From the NCBI RefSeq assembly GCF_016641735.1, contig NZ_JAEDAO010000001.1, positions 3,968,001 to 4,032,000 of the forward strand: a DNA stretch of 64,000 nucleotides. Direction: 5' to 3'. Position numbers and translations under genes: made by a program. Source of the DNA: Ramlibacter algicola (GTDB lineage: Bacteria > Pseudomonadota > Gammaproteobacteria > Burkholderiales > Burkholderiaceae_C). The notes under the pieces were generated by a model. It had not been told where the DNA came from, made no database searches, and saw only the letters and a program-made list of their open reading frames with translations. This document shows, piece after piece, positions 39,556 to 47,487 of this stretch; within the stretch, counting starts at the first letter, position 1, and each line of letters starts with the position of its first letter.

Positions 39556-40017
39556 CTACAGCTCGCTGGCGTCCTTCAGGATGCGCCGCTTCACGACCAG
39601 CCGCACCGGCGAGCCGTCCGTTCGCTGCAGGTATGCGTCCAGCGCGTCGTTCGACCACGATGCGTACTGGCCCTCGGGCCCGTTGGATGCCATCTCCGGG
39701 CCGAACGTCGCGCGGCCCCACTGCAGGAGCGCGTCGTACGCGGCTGGCGCGGCGAGGTACTCGATGCGCTGCACCTGGCCGTCGGCCATCGCGAACGATG
39801 CGGTGAGCGGCACGCCGGCCAGGTCGATGCCCGTCGCCGACCACGCGGCCGTGAAGCCGCGGGGCGCGCGCGCCCGCTCGGCACGCAAGGTCGGCACGGC
39901 CTGCTGCAACTGCTCCGGCGTCATGCCCAGTTGCGCGCCGCCGGGAAGGACTTGCGCCCGCACCGGCGTTGCGACCAGGAGGGCGGCCAGCGCCGCCAGG
40001 CCAAGGACTGTCCTCAT
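39556..40017 (-). CDS. Secreted protein of unknown function
   Basis: A 153-residue protein with a signal peptide (MRTVLGLAALAALLVATPVR, cleaved before AQVLPGG). The mature part has LGMTPEQLQQAVPTLRAERA, like the helix turn of SmpA/BamE-type domains, then WSATGIDLAGVPLTASFAMA. It lies 13 nt upstream of the solute-binding-like gene. No firm family. Confidence 0.7.
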   Translation of the reverse strand: MRTVLGLAALAALLVATPVRAQVLPGGAQLGMTPEQLQQAVPTLRAERARAPRGFTAAWSATGIDLAGVPLTASFAMADGQVQRIEYLAAPAAYDALLQWGRATFGPEMASNGPEGQYASWSNDALDAYLQRTDGSPVRLVVKRRILKDASEL

Positions 40018-40070
40018 GGCAGCATCATGCCTGTGCCGGCATGCGATCATTCCGCCGGCACGCCCCCACC

Positions 40071-41357
40071 ATGGCCACTCCCCTGCTCCTCGGCTGCATC
40101 GCCGACGATTTCACCGGCGCCACCGACCTGGCGAACAACCTCGTGCGCGCCGGCATGCGCGTCGTGCAGTCCATCGGCGTGCCGGACGCGCCGATCGACT
40201 GCGTCGATGCGGTCGTCGTCGCGCTGAAGTCGCGCACGATCCCGTCGCACGAAGCCGTCACGCGGTCGCTCGAGGCGCTGCGCTGGCTGCAGGCGCAGGG
40301 CTGCCGGCAGGTGTACTTCAAGGTCTGCTCCACCTTCGACTCGACGCCGCAGGGCAACATCGGCCCGGTGGCCGAGGCGTTGATGCAGGCGCTGGATGCG
40401 CCCTTCTGCTGCGTGACGCCGGCCTTCCCGGAAAACGCGCGCACGGTCTACAAGGGCCACCTGTTCGTCGGCGACGTGCTGCTGAGTGATTCCGGCATGC
40501 GGCACCACCCGCTCACGCCGATGACCGACGCGAATCTCGTTCGCGTGATGCAGGCGCAGTGCGCGCGCGAGAAAGTTGGCCTGGTCGATCACGCCGTCGT
40601 GCGCCGTGGCGCCGAAGCGGTCCGCTCGCGCATCGCGGCGCTGCAAGCCGAAGGCGTGCGCTTCGGCATCGTGGATGCGGTCGCGGACGACGACCTGCGC
40701 ACGCTGGGCCGCGCCATCGCCGACGCGAAACTGGTGGTTGCGGGTTCCGGCGTCGCGATCGGATTGCCGCAGAACCACGGCCTGCAACCTTCGGCGAGCG
40801 CCGCTCAGCTGCCGCCCGCGCAGGGCACGCGCGCCGTCGTCTCGGGCAGCTGCTCGACGGCCACGAACGAGCAGGTCCGGCGCTTCGTCGCCGCCGGCGG
40901 CGCTGCGTTCGCGATCGATCCGCTGCGCCTGGCGCCCGGTGACGACGTCGTGGGCGAGGCCCTCGCCTTCCACTTGTCATTCCGGCGAAAGCCGGAATCC
41001 ATGTCGTCGCCACTGCTCGTCTATTCCACGGCGGACCCTGATGCCGTGAAGTCCGTGCAAACGCGACTCGGCGTCGCCGAAGCCGGCGCCATGGTCGAGC
41101 GCGTCCTCGCCGCCATCGCCAAGGGTTTGGTGGACCAGGGCGTCCGCCAGCTCGTCGTCGCGGGTGGCGAAACCAGCGGCGCCGCGGTGCAGGCGCTGGG
41201 CGTGCGGCAGATGCGCATCGGTCCCCAGATCGATCCGGGCGTGCCGTGGTGCCACGCGCGTGCGACGGCCTGCGACGCCGACGTGCACCTCGCGCTGAAG
41301 TCCGGCAACTTCGGCGGCCCCGACTTCTTCACCCGCGCGTTCGAGGTGCTCGCATGA
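40071..41357 (+). CDS. otnK: 3-oxo-tetronate kinase OtnK
   Basis: A 428-residue DUF1537/four-carbon acid sugar kinase that phosphorylates 3-oxo-tetronate. N-terminal GCIADDFTGATDLANNLVRA, then QVYFKVCSTFDSTPQGNIGP and VTPAFPENARTVYKGHLF, and C-terminal VVAGGETSGAAVQALGV with LALKSGNFGGPDFF are family hallmarks. Residues about 302-311 (LSFRRKPESM) are encoded by a complete REP unit inserted in frame. The stop overlaps otnC by ATGA. Confidence 0.93.
   Translation: MATPLLLGCIADDFTGATDLANNLVRAGMRVVQSIGVPDAPIDCVDAVVVALKSRTIPSHEAVTRSLEALRWLQAQGCRQVYFKVCSTFDSTPQGNIGPVAEALMQALDAPFCCVTPAFPENARTVYKGHLFVGDVLLSDSGMRHHPLTPMTDANLVRVMQAQCAREKVGLVDHAVVRRGAEAVRSRIAALQAEGVRFGIVDAVADDDLRTLGRAIADAKLVVAGSGVAIGLPQNHGLQPSASAAQLPPAQGTRAVVSGSCSTATNEQVRRFVAAGGAAFAIDPLRLAPGDDVVGEALAFHLSFRRKPESMSSPLLVYSTADPDAVKSVQTRLGVAEAGAMVERVLAAIAKGLVDQGVRQLVVAGGETSGAAVQALGVRQMRIGPQIDPGVPWCHARATACDADVHLALKSGNFGGPDFFTRAFEVLA
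40976..41003. repeat. REP-like unit inside otnK, translated in frame
   Basis: GTCATTCCGGCGAAAGCCGG followed by AATCCATG, identical in type to the intergenic units at 8496, 14953 and 54635. It adds about ten residues without shifting the frame. Confidence 0.9.
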
Positions 41358-42010
41358 CCGAAACGCAGGCGCGCGACGAGATCTGCCGCGTCGGCCGCAG
41401 CCTGTTCGAGCGCGGCTATGTGCACGCGACGGCCGGCAACGTCAGCGTGCGCCTCGAGGACGGCAGCTTCCTGATCACGCCGACCGAGGCCTGCCTGGGT
41501 TTCCTCGACCCGGTGAAGCTGGCCAAGGTGGACGCGCAGGGCCAGCAGGTGGCGGGCGACCGCGCCAGCAAGACGCTGGCGCTTCACCGGCGCATCTACG
41601 ACGCCGCCGGCGCTGCCACGCGCTGCGTGATCCACACGCACAGCACGCATTGCGTCGCGCTCACGCTGCGACCCGTCGACGGCGACCTGCTGCCGCCGAT
41701 CACCCCTTACTTCGTGATGAAGGTCGGCCACGTGCCCGTGGTGCCGTACCACCGCCCCGGCGATCCCGCCGTCGGCGACCTCGTCGCGGCGCACATCGAG
41801 CGTGCGCGCCAGGCCGGCGCACCGATCCGCGCCGTGATGCTCGCGCGCCTCGGCCCCAACGTGTGGCACGACACGCCCGCGCAGGCGATGGCCGTGCTGG
41901 AGGAACTGGAAGAGACGGCCAAGCTGTGGCTGCTCGCGCAGCCCAAGCCCGAGCCGCTCGGCGCCGCCCAGATCCAGGAGCTGCGCGACGCGTTCGGTGC
42001 GGCTTGTTGA
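41354..42010 (+). CDS. otnC: 3-oxo-tetronate 4-phosphate decarboxylase OtnC (class II aldolase family)
   Basis: A 218-residue class II aldolase-like enzyme that decarboxylates the OtnK product. It shows HATAGNVSVRLEDGSFLITP, the HxH zinc pair in CVIHTHSTHCVAL, FVMKVGHVPVVPYHRPGD and EELEETAKLWLLAQ. The usual third zinc histidine in a LLANHG motif is replaced here by MLARLGPNVW; a His two residues later (WHD) might substitute. Coupled to otnK by ATGA. No otnI or regulator is nearby. Confidence 0.9.
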   Translation: MTETQARDEICRVGRSLFERGYVHATAGNVSVRLEDGSFLITPTEACLGFLDPVKLAKVDAQGQQVAGDRASKTLALHRRIYDAAGAATRCVIHTHSTHCVALTLRPVDGDLLPPITPYFVMKVGHVPVVPYHRPGDPAVGDLVAAHIERARQAGAPIRAVMLARLGPNVWHDTPAQAMAVLEELEETAKLWLLAQPKPEPLGAAQIQELRDAFGAAC

Positions 42011-42040
42011 GTTGGGCGGCACGCTGCGCTTCGCCTTGGA

Positions 42041-42147
42041 TCTCAACGCAGAGGACGCAGAAAGGGGGCAGAAGACACGGAAGAAGACGGTGAATGTGTC
42101 TCCTTCTGCGCCTTCTGCCCCCTCTTCTGTCTTCCCTCTGCGTTGAA
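42041..42147. repeat. Long inverted repeat of the CTCTGCG family (complete copy)
   Basis: The left arm has TCAACGCAGAGGACGCAGAA and GGGGGCAGAAGAC. The right arm has CCTTCTGCGCCTTCTGCCCC, TCTTCTGTC and CCCTCTGCGTTGA. The arms are about 48 nt long around a short centre near 42091-42098. It stands between otnC and a convergent gene and may end both transcripts. Confidence 0.85.
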
Positions 42148-42182
42148 GCTAGCCAGCCCGAACGCAGTGAAGGGCGCTACGC

Positions 42183-42599
42183 TCAGCGGAATCGCGGGTT
42201 GTACGGCGCGCGGTCGTAGCGGTTGGCCACGCCGTCGCGGTCGGCATCGCCCCACGGGCCGTTGAGCGCGACACGGCGATCGTCGCGGCGGTCGTAGCGG
42301 TTCGGGATGCCGTCGCGGTCGGCGTCGCCCCAGGCGCCGCGCTGGTCGACGCGGCGCACGGGCGCCTGCACGTAGCGCGGCTGCACCGGCACCGGCGCGG
42401 GCCGCACGTGGACCGGGGCCTGGTGCACGACCACCGGGGCGGGCTGCACGACCACCGGCGCATGGCGCACCGGGGTGCCCACGGTCACGGAGATGATGGC
42501 GTCCCCGATGCCCTGGGCCCGCGCGCCCGTGGCAGCGGCGAGGCTGCCGAGCGCGATGGCGACGGCGACGATGGACTTGGTGGTGAAGACGCTTTGCAT
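42183..42599 (-). CDS. Secreted protein with thrombospondin type-3-like calcium motifs
   Basis: A 138-residue protein with a signal peptide (cleaved after ARAQ, near residue 29) and a Val/Pro/His-rich repetitive middle (HAPVVVQPAPVVVHQAPVHV). Two copies of a D-x-D-x-D-G motif follow (GDADRDGIPNRYD and GDADRDGVANRYD), as in TSP type-3 calcium repeats. It probably resides in the envelope. No known function. Confidence 0.7.
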   Translation of the reverse strand: MQSVFTTKSIVAVAIALGSLAAATGARAQGIGDAIISVTVGTPVRHAPVVVQPAPVVVHQAPVHVRPAPVPVQPRYVQAPVRRVDQRGAWGDADRDGIPNRYDRRDDRRVALNGPWGDADRDGVANRYDRAPYNPRFR

Positions 42600-42834
42600 G
42601 GATCACTCCTTGGTTAGGAGCCTCGATGGTGCGAGCGGGGCATTGAACCGTTCCTGAACGCGGAGCCGCGCCGTGTATCGCTCCGGCAAAGTTCAGGTGA
42701 ACGCTGCGCGAGCACTGCGAGCCCTTGCTGGTGCTGCAGCCCCCGACGGCGGGATGCAGCGCCGTCCTACGACATTCCGCACGCACGACTGCGACAACCG
42801 GGTCCTCACTCCGTACTGCAGTTGGGACGCCTCG

Positions 42835-43062
42835 ATGGAACCGAACGGAAGGAAGTTCGCCTGGTCCGTGTTCGTCGCGATCCTGTGCGTGGTCTTGCCG
42901 GCCACGCGGCTCGGCGCACCGCGCGCCGTCGCGTCCGAGCCCGTCGAGGCGTCGCCGTGCGGCGCGCAGGCCGCCGGCCAGTGGCTGCGCGTGGGCAAGG
43001 CGGTGAGCCCCAAGCTCAGCGCGAAACAGCGCCCGTGCGAGCGCCGCCCGCTGACCACCTGA
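42835..43062 (+). CDS. Small secreted or membrane-anchored protein, tentative
   Basis: A 75-residue frame starting MEPNGRKFAWSVFVAILCVV, a plausible signal peptide or anchor. A short tail with two cysteines (SPCGAQ and KQRPCER) follows. The ribosome site is weak. It could be spurious; the 235 bp before it (42600-42834) hold no other gene. Confidence 0.4.
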   Translation: MEPNGRKFAWSVFVAILCVVLPATRLGAPRAVASEPVEASPCGAQAAGQWLRVGKAVSPKLSAKQRPCERRPLTT

Positions 43063-43111
43063 TCCTGCCGCCGCGGCCTAAGATGGCCGCCCCGCCCCGC
43101 AGGAGAACGCC

Positions 43112-43345
43112 ATGGCCAGCGACCGCACCATCCTCGACCACATCAACGAGCTCGTCGACGAGGAGAAGCGCCTGCGCGCAACCACGCCCGCGGCCGAAGC
43201 CGCGTCGCGGCTGCGGAATGTCGAGGAGCAGCTCGACCAGTGCTGGGACCTGCTGCGGCAGCGGCGCGCCTTGCGCGAATTCGGCGAGGACGCGGACAAG
43301 GCCGCGCCGCGCGACCCGCGGACGGTCGAGAACTACCAGGGTTGA
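43112..43345 (+). CDS. DUF2630 family protein
   Basis: A 77-residue cytoplasmic helical protein. DRTILDHINELVDEEKRLR followed by EEQLDQCWDLLRQRRALREF, ending in DPRTVENYQG, matches the DUF2630 pattern closely. AGGAG lies 7 nt before the ATG. Function unknown. Confidence 0.85.
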   Translation: MASDRTILDHINELVDEEKRLRATTPAAEAASRLRNVEEQLDQCWDLLRQRRALREFGEDADKAAPRDPRTVENYQG

Positions 43346-43366
43346 GCCCGCAGGGATAATGCCTGC

Positions 43367-43714
43367 GTGATCGCCCGCCACGCCCCACGCTTCCTTGCCC
43401 GCCTCGTGCTGGCGTGGTTCCTCGGGTTCGTGGCGATGGCGGGAGTCGCGCCGATGCTGGCCCAAGCCCAGCCGATCGGCGCCATCTGCACCAGCTCGTC
43501 GGATGCGGGCGGCACGCACGACGACGGCACCACGCCGGCGCCGCACGTGCTGAAGTGCGCCCTGTGCGCCGGCTGGTCGGCGCCGCCGCCGGTCGTCACG
43601 GTGGAGGTCGCCGCGCCGCAGCCGCTCGCGCATGCCGTGCAGCCCGTCGTCGCCGCTCGCATCGCGGCGCTCACGCGGGCCCCGCTGCCCGCGCGCGGCC
43701 CCCCGCTCGCCTGA
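43367..43714 (+). CDS. DUF2946-like membrane/secreted protein
   Basis: A 115-residue protein from a GTG start. One hydrophobic stretch (ARLVLAWFLGFVAMAGVAP) is followed by CTSSSD, a metal-ligand-like HDDG and VLKCALCAGWSAPPP with a CxxC. These features fit DUF2946, often encoded beside copper-related TonB receptors. It stands 60 nt before the receptor gene. Confidence 0.65.
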   Translation: MIARHAPRFLARLVLAWFLGFVAMAGVAPMLAQAQPIGAICTSSSDAGGTHDDGTTPAPHVLKCALCAGWSAPPPVVTVEVAAPQPLAHAVQPVVAARIAALTRAPLPARGPPLA

Positions 43715-43774
43715 CATCGCCGTCCCCCGGAACGCCACGGCGTGCCGGGGCGTCCATGTCACGGAGAGCGAACC

Positions 43775-46027
43775 ATGCGAATCCATCCACTGGCCGCCGC
43801 GTTGGCGGCCGCCTTCCCATTGGCTGCGCAAGCGGTCCATGAAGTCCCCACGAAGGACCTCGGCGTCGTCAACGTCACCGGCAGCGCGCCGACGTCGTTG
43901 CCGACGCAGGTGCCCACGACCACCGAGACCATCACGCGCGACCAGGTCGAGCGCTCGATCAACGCGACGGACAGCGAGGACGCGCTCAAGTACTTCCCCA
44001 GCCTGCTGGTGCGCAAGCGCTACGTGGGCGACTACAACCACGCGATCCTGTCCAGCCGCGCCTCGGGCACGGGCAACAGCGCGCGGTCCGCCGTGTATGC
44101 CGACGGCATCCTGCTGTCCAACTTCCTGGGCAACGGCGTGGGTGGCCTGTCGTTCCCGCCGCGCTGGGGCCTGGTGACGCCGGAGGAGATCGAGCGCGTC
44201 GACGTGATGTACGGCCCGTTCTCGGCGGCGTACCCGGGCAACTCGGTGGGCGCCGTGGTCGACTACGTGACGCGCATGCCGGCGAAGCTGGAAGGCCACG
44301 CCAAGCTGGGCTGGTCCAAGCAATCGTTCGACCTGTATGCGACGCACGAGCGCCTGCCCGCGTGGCAGGCCAGCGCATCGCTCGGCAGCAAGGCGGGCGA
44401 CTGGTCATGGTGGTTCAACGTCAACCGCACCGACAGCCAGGGGCAGCCGCTGACCTTTGCCTCGCGCCAGGGCACGGTGTCGCCAGGCGCCGGTGCGGTG
44501 GCCGGCCGCAGCCCCACCGATGCGCCGCTGTCCTACGTCGCGGCGCAGACGCAGTACCACTCGGTGCAGGACCACGCGAAGGCGAAGGTGGCGTACGACA
44601 TCACGCCGACGCTGCGGGCATCGGCGCTGCTCGGGTGGTGGACCAACCGTGCGACGGGCCGCTCCTCCAGCTACCTGCAGGACGCGTCGGTGCTGACCGG
44701 CGCGGACCTGCCGCTCACCGACGAATCGCTCACGCATGCGATGCAGGGCCTGTCGCTCAAGCAGCACACGCAGGGCACCTGGGACTGGGAGGTGGCGGCC
44801 AGCCATTACGGCTACGTGCGCGACACCAAGCGGCAGAACGCGGTGTCGAACACGCCGCCGCAGGCGCTGGCCGGCGGACCCGGCACCATCGCCGACGGCA
44901 GTGGCACGGGCTGGACCACGCTGTCGGCGCGCGGCACCTGGCGACCGCAAGGGCTCCGCGGGGCGCACATCCTGGACTTCGGCATGCAGCAGGACCGCTA
45001 CCTGCTGCAGTACGTGACGTCGGCGATCGCGGGCAATTGGCGCACCGACGCGGCAGGCCCCGTCGCCAGCGACGTCGGCGGTCGCACCGCACTGCGCAGC
45101 CTGTGGGCGCAGGACAGCTGGCGCTTCGCGCCGAAATGGAAGACCGTGCTGGGCCTGCGCGCGGAGGAATGGACCGCGAGCGAGGGGCGCACGCGCATCG
45201 CCACCGCGACGCCGCCCGTGAGCAACGACTGGCCGCAGCGCCGCGAACGCCACGTTTCGCCGAAAGCGGCGCTGTCCTGGCAGGCGACCGACGCCACGAT
45301 CCTGAAGGCCTCGCTCGGGCGCGCCGTGCGCTTCCCGACCGTCGCCGAGCTGTACGGCGCGACGTCGACGACCAACTCGCAGTTCGTCAACGATCCCTCG
45401 TTGCGGCCGGAGAAGTCGTGGACCGGCGAGCTCACCGCCGAACGCGTGCTGGGCAACGCCACCGTGCGGATCACCGCCTTCGCCGAGACGACGCGCGACG
45501 CGCTGTACACGCAGACCGGTTTCGATCCTGCCGCCAACCGCAACGTCAGCCGCGTGTCCAATGTCGGCCGCATTGCCACGCGCGGCCTGGAACTGGCCGG
45601 CAGCGGCGAGGACGTGGGCCTCAAGGGCCTGGACCTGTCGGGCGGCGTGACCTACGCGCACTCGGTGATCCGGGAGAACGCCGGCTTCGTCGCGCTGCCC
45701 GGCGACACGGTCGGCAAGCGGCAGCCGAACATCCCGCGCTGGCGCGCGAATGCGCTGGCGGTCTACCGCTGGACGCCCGCCTTCAGCACCAGCCTGGGCG
45801 CGCGCTATAGCAGCCGCCAGTTCCGCACGCTGGACAACAGCGACACCAACGGCTTCACCTACATGGGCGTCAGCCGCTTCTTCGTCGCCGACCTGCGCGC
45901 GCAGTGGAAGATCGACAAGACCTTCACCGTCGCCGCCGGCATCGACAACGTCGGCAACGCCACCTACTGGAACTTCCACCCCTACCCGCAGCGCACCTGC
46001 GTCGCCGAGCTGCGCGCCGACTTCTGA
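43775..46027 (+). CDS. TonB-dependent outer-membrane receptor, probably for copper
   Basis: A 750-residue receptor with a signal peptide (residues 1-23), a plug domain (ETITRDQVERSINATDSEDA, YADGILLSN, EEIERVDVMYGPFSAAYPGN) and a 22-strand-type barrel ending in aromatic RTCVAELRADF. The flanking DUF2946 gene and YcnI/DUF1775 gene suggest copper uptake, as for OprC-like receptors; siderophores or cobalamin are not excluded. No Fur box or cobalamin riboswitch was recognised upstream. Confidence 0.88.
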   Translation: MRIHPLAAALAAAFPLAAQAVHEVPTKDLGVVNVTGSAPTSLPTQVPTTTETITRDQVERSINATDSEDALKYFPSLLVRKRYVGDYNHAILSSRASGTGNSARSAVYADGILLSNFLGNGVGGLSFPPRWGLVTPEEIERVDVMYGPFSAAYPGNSVGAVVDYVTRMPAKLEGHAKLGWSKQSFDLYATHERLPAWQASASLGSKAGDWSWWFNVNRTDSQGQPLTFASRQGTVSPGAGAVAGRSPTDAPLSYVAAQTQYHSVQDHAKAKVAYDITPTLRASALLGWWTNRATGRSSSYLQDASVLTGADLPLTDESLTHAMQGLSLKQHTQGTWDWEVAASHYGYVRDTKRQNAVSNTPPQALAGGPGTIADGSGTGWTTLSARGTWRPQGLRGAHILDFGMQQDRYLLQYVTSAIAGNWRTDAAGPVASDVGGRTALRSLWAQDSWRFAPKWKTVLGLRAEEWTASEGRTRIATATPPVSNDWPQRRERHVSPKAALSWQATDATILKASLGRAVRFPTVAELYGATSTTNSQFVNDPSLRPEKSWTGELTAERVLGNATVRITAFAETTRDALYTQTGFDPAANRNVSRVSNVGRIATRGLELAGSGEDVGLKGLDLSGGVTYAHSVIRENAGFVALPGDTVGKRQPNIPRWRANALAVYRWTPAFSTSLGARYSSRQFRTLDNSDTNGFTYMGVSRFFVADLRAQWKIDKTFTVAAGIDNVGNATYWNFHPYPQRTCVAELRADF

Positions 46028-46035
46028 GGACCCCC

Positions 46036-46533
46036 ATGCAACGCATCGCCATCGCCATCGCCATCGCCTCGCTCGCCGCCGCCGCGGCGCAGGCCCACGT
46101 CGTGCTGGAGTACAAGGTCGCGCCCGCGGGCAGCTACTACAAGGCCAGCTTCCAGGTCGGCCACGGCTGCGGGAAGTCCGCGACGCGACAGGTCGTCGTG
46201 CAGGTCCCCGACGCCGTCGTGTCCGCGCACCCGCAGCCCAAGGCGGGCTGGACGGTCGCGATCGACAAGGCCGGCGAACGCGCCACGCGCATCACCTGGA
46301 CCGCGAAGGGAGACGCCGACAAGCTGCCCAGCGACTTCTACGACGAATTCCAGCTGATGGCCAAGCTGGCCGCCGAGCCTGCCACGCTCTACTGGCCCGT
46401 GGTGCAGGTCTGCGACGAGGGCCGCGCCGAATGGACCCAGGTGCCCGCGGCGGGCCAGGCAGCGTCCGACCTCAAGTCACCCGCGGCGGTGCTGGAGGTG
46501 CTGCCGAACGAGGGTGGGGGGCACAAGCACTGA
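46036..46533 (+). CDS. YcnI-like (DUF1775) copper-binding periplasmic protein
   Basis: A 165-residue protein whose signal peptide ends AAAQA, leaving His21 as the new N-terminus (HVVLEYKVAPAGSYYKASFQ), as required for the single-histidine copper brace of YcnI proteins. GHGCGKSATRQVVVQVPDAV and AGWTVAIDK, with the family Trp, follow. It lies 8 nt after the receptor stop, so it is probably co-expressed as a periplasmic copper carrier. Confidence 0.87.
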   Translation: MQRIAIAIAIASLAAAAAQAHVVLEYKVAPAGSYYKASFQVGHGCGKSATRQVVVQVPDAVVSAHPQPKAGWTVAIDKAGERATRITWTAKGDADKLPSDFYDEFQLMAKLAAEPATLYWPVVQVCDEGRAEWTQVPAAGQAASDLKSPAAVLEVLPNEGGGHKH

Positions 46534-46572
46534 AAAGCGGAGCCTTCAACAGCCGCAATGGCGGCACCGGCC

Positions 46573-46932
46573 TCAGCCCTGTTGGACGCAGGCGTCCGGC
46601 AGCAGCTGGAACACGTCGCCGTGCGCCATGCTGCGCGCGCGCAGGCGCGGGACGATGCCGTCGTCGAGTTCGACGCGGGTGCGCTCGCCCTGGTACTCGG
46701 CCTCGAACTTGTAGCGCCCGGACCGGGCCGCGGCGACGGCGTCCTGCACGGCGAGGCGCCACGGGCGCTTGCCGTTGAGGCCGTGCAACGCGACGATCTC
46801 GTTGTCGTCGCGCTCGACGGCGGTGATGACGAGGCGCACGGACGGCGCGCGGAGGGATTCACTGGGAGCTCTTGGCACGCGCCGATCATGCGGCCGCGGC
46901 TGAGCGGCGCTTGTAGGAAACGGCAGAGACAT
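46573..46932 (-). CDS. Conserved hypothetical protein, DUF3892-like
   Basis: A 119-residue frame; only the C-terminal 80 residues look protein-like. [40 protein letters not shown] and YQGERTRVELDDG resemble the small DUF3892 fold. The start MSLPFPTSAAQP is uncertain because the first 30 residues are Pro/Arg-rich; an internal start is possible. No operon partner. Confidence 0.55.
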   Translation of the reverse strand: MSLPFPTSAAQPRPHDRRVPRAPSESLRAPSVRLVITAVERDDNEIVALHGLNGKRPWRLAVQDAVAAARSGRYKFEAEYQGERTRVELDDGIVPRLRARSMAHGDVFQLLPDACVQQG

Positions 46933-46979
46933 GCATGGAGCGGCCATTGAAGCGTTGGATGGAAGCTGCAGGCAAGTCT

Positions 46980-47065
46980 CGTCGCCCCCGCGGAGGCGGG
47001 GACCCACCGCTTCCGCGATCCCATGCAGGTGGGAGCGATGGATTTCCGCCTCCGCGGGAATGACG
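46980..47065. repeat. Paired REP-like element
   Basis: An inverted pair, CGTCGCCCCCGCGGAGGCGG.. and ..TTTCCGCCTCCGCGGGAATG. It lies between divergent genes, 16 nt before the DUF1232 gene, so it occupies its promoter region. Confidence 0.9.
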
Positions 47066-47080
47066 AGAGGCACCCCTGCC

Positions 47081-47482
47081 ATGATCACGCGCATGCCGAT
47101 CCTCCAGCGCCTGCGTGACTGGGCACGGCGCATCAAGCGCGATGGCGTCACGCTCTGGTTCGCGGCACGCGACCCGCGCACGCCGTGGACCGTCAAGGCG
47201 CTGTGCGCGTTCGTGGTCGCCTATGCGCTCAGCCCGATCGACCTGGTGCCGGACTTCATCCCGGTGCTCGGCTACGTCGACGACGTGCTGCTGCTGCCCG
47301 GCCTGATCTGGCTGGCGGTGCGGCTGTTGCCGCGCGAAGTGGTCGAGGACAGCCGCACGAAGGCCGACGACTGGATGGCGCTCGAGGGCGGCAAGCCGGT
47401 GAGCCGCGCCGGCATCGCCCTCGTGGTGGTCGCGTGGGTCGCGATCGGCGTCGGCGGCTGGTGGTGGATCGCGGGGCGCTGA
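47081..47482 (+). CDS. DUF1232 (YkvA-like) membrane protein
   Basis: A 133-residue protein with the DUF1232 hallmark YALSPIDLVPDFIPVLGYVD followed by DVLLLPGLIWLAVRLLP, near residues 45-78. A last transmembrane helix follows (AGIALVVVAWVAIGVGGWWW). Function unknown. MITRMPILQ is taken as start; a second ATG is four codons in. Convergent with a sensor kinase 5 nt away. Confidence 0.85.
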   Translation: MITRMPILQRLRDWARRIKRDGVTLWFAARDPRTPWTVKALCAFVVAYALSPIDLVPDFIPVLGYVDDVLLLPGLIWLAVRLLPREVVEDSRTKADDWMALEGGKPVSRAGIALVVVAWVAIGVGGWWWIAGR

Positions 47483-47487
47483 CCAGC

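Noticed and set aside
43715..43774. Cobalamin riboswitch or Fur box before the TonB receptor
   Set aside because: The gap is only 60 bp and shows neither a B12-box-like sequence nor an AT-rich Fur-like dyad.
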